This document shows, piece after piece, positions 32,365 to 32,953 of a stretch of 32,953 nt of DNA (its first letter is position 1; every line of letters starts with the position of its first letter). The translations under genes were made by a program, and so were the position numbers. Location: the NCBI GenBank assembly GCA_902766435.1, contig CACXDM010000045.1, positions 1 through 32,953 of the forward strand. Direction: 5' to 3'. Source of the DNA: an uncultured Erysipelotrichaceae bacterium. Its GTDB lineage: Bacteria > Bacillota_I > Bacilli_A > Erysipelotrichales > Erysipelotrichaceae. The notes beneath the pieces are model-generated. The model made no database searches and was not told the DNA's origin. It worked only from the letters and a program-made list of their open reading frames with translations.

Positions 32365-32953
32365 CTTTCAGATCACCTCCCCTTTCTCCGGGATGAAATT
32401 TATGATAGCTGTCAAACAGCTGTTTGTTCTGTACATGTGTATAGATTTCAGTAGTGGAAATATTCGAATGCCCGAGCATTTCCTGTATGCTGCGCAGATC
32501 CGCTCCGCCGTTAAGAAGATGTGTTGCATAACTGTGACGCAGCTTGTGCGGCGTAATATGCTTGTTAAACCCCAGTTCCACACACTTTTCTTTCAGCTTG
32601 ATTTCCACTGACTGCGGGGTCACTTTCCGGCCGAATCTGTTGATGAAAAACAATGAAGTCTTTTTTTTCACCCAGACAGGTCTGACAATATCTCTGTACT
32701 GTTTCAGCAGAGGAATACTGCCGGCAGGAATCGGAACAATTCTCTCCTTGTTTCCTTTACCCATTACCCTGATCTTGCCGCTTTCCAGGTCTGTCCTGTT
32801 CAGAGTCAGGGAAGTAACCTCGGAAATCCGCAGACCGCAGCCGTAAATTGTTTCAAGCACCGCATGATACATAAGCTGAACAGGATCATGATCATCAAAA
32901 GAATTCATCAGCCGTTCAACCTCTTCTTCCGTACAGTATACGGGAAGCCTGCG
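32354..32953 (-). CDS. xerD: Tyrosine recombinase XerD, C-terminal part, cut by the window edge
   Basis: Only the last 199 residues are in the window; the frame is open to the right edge. These cover the catalytic domain, starting in [15 protein letters not shown], which is the usual junction after the SAM-like domain. Catalytic residues: R in [11 protein letters not shown] in [12 protein letters not shown], HxxR in [15 protein letters not shown] in [15 protein letters not shown], and the nucleophile tyrosine in that last motif. All are present, so it should be active in chromosome-dimer resolution. XerD is preferred over XerC because of deoB next door; sequence alone does not exclude XerC or a similar integrase. 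Confidence 0.85.
   Translation of the reverse strand, partial: RRLPVYCTEEEVERLMNSFDDHDPVQLMYHAVLETIYGCGLRISEVTSLTLNRTDLESGKIRVMGKGNKERIVPIPAGSIPLLKQYRDIVRPVWVKKKTSLFFINRFGRKVTPQSVEIKLKEKCVELGFNKHITPHKLRHSYATHLLNGGADLRSIQEMLGHSNISTTEIYTHVQNKQLFDSYHKFHPGERGGDLKDEE

Noticed and set aside
1..32953. CRISPR arrays, prophage, insertion sequences, tRNA or rRNA genes
   Set aside because: No regular repeat-spacer series, no transposase or phage gene, and no tRNA-like or rRNA sequence was seen by eye; XerD is a housekeeping recombinase by context.

Overview
The window looks like chromosomal DNA of a low-to-mid GC Firmicute, most plausibly Erysipelotrichia (for example an anaerobic gut member of Erysipelotrichaceae). 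This is inferred from four things. The alaS-ireB-ruvX-DUF1292-mltG order is typical of Firmicutes. A T-box controls alaS. Smc is only about 978 residues, close to the short Smc/P115 of Mollicutes as I remember it. Indolepyruvate:ferredoxin oxidoreductase points to anaerobic amino-acid fermentation. No phage, insertion sequence, CRISPR array, rRNA or tRNA gene was seen.

Left part (1-9930) is metabolic and carries aromatic or branched 2-oxo-acid and aryl/acyl-CoA genes. A minus-strand unit (TrpR-like YerC regulator, class I/II aminotransferase, AMP-dependent acyl-CoA ligase) is divergent from a plus-strand sodium:solute symporter plus amidohydrolase. The shared 160-base divergent region holds two facing promoters, each with a copy of the same 10-base element, a good operator candidate. 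A second minus-strand unit, iorA-iorB-paaK-ACT, should convert aryl-pyruvates to aryl-acetyl-CoA and then to arylacetate. Together the genes could carry aromatic amino acids to arylacetates with ferredoxin reduction and ATP recovery; that link is inference.

Middle part (about 9950-29600) is plus-strand housekeeping: an alanine T-box and alaS; ireB-ruvX-DUF1292-mltG-nudix-udk; greA; comEA-comEC; holA-inosine glycosylase-U32-mscL; and smc-ftsY-ylxM-ackA-DHH phosphoesterase. Many genes touch or overlap by 4-8 bases, so translational coupling is likely. Several promoters are extended -10 boxes (TGnTATAAT) with poor -35 boxes, and holA may be leaderless.

Right part (29600-32953): a convergent AT-rich gap of about 560 bases without genes but with clustered inverted repeats, then a minus-strand unit xerD (cut by the window edge)-deoB-V8-like secreted serine protease lipoprotein. 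No clearly new multi-gene system was found. The best leads are the YerC divergent regulatory region with the aryl-acetate gene set, the comEA start-site hairpin, the predicted lipoprotein form of ComEA, the leaderless holA start and the palindrome cluster in the gene-free gap.
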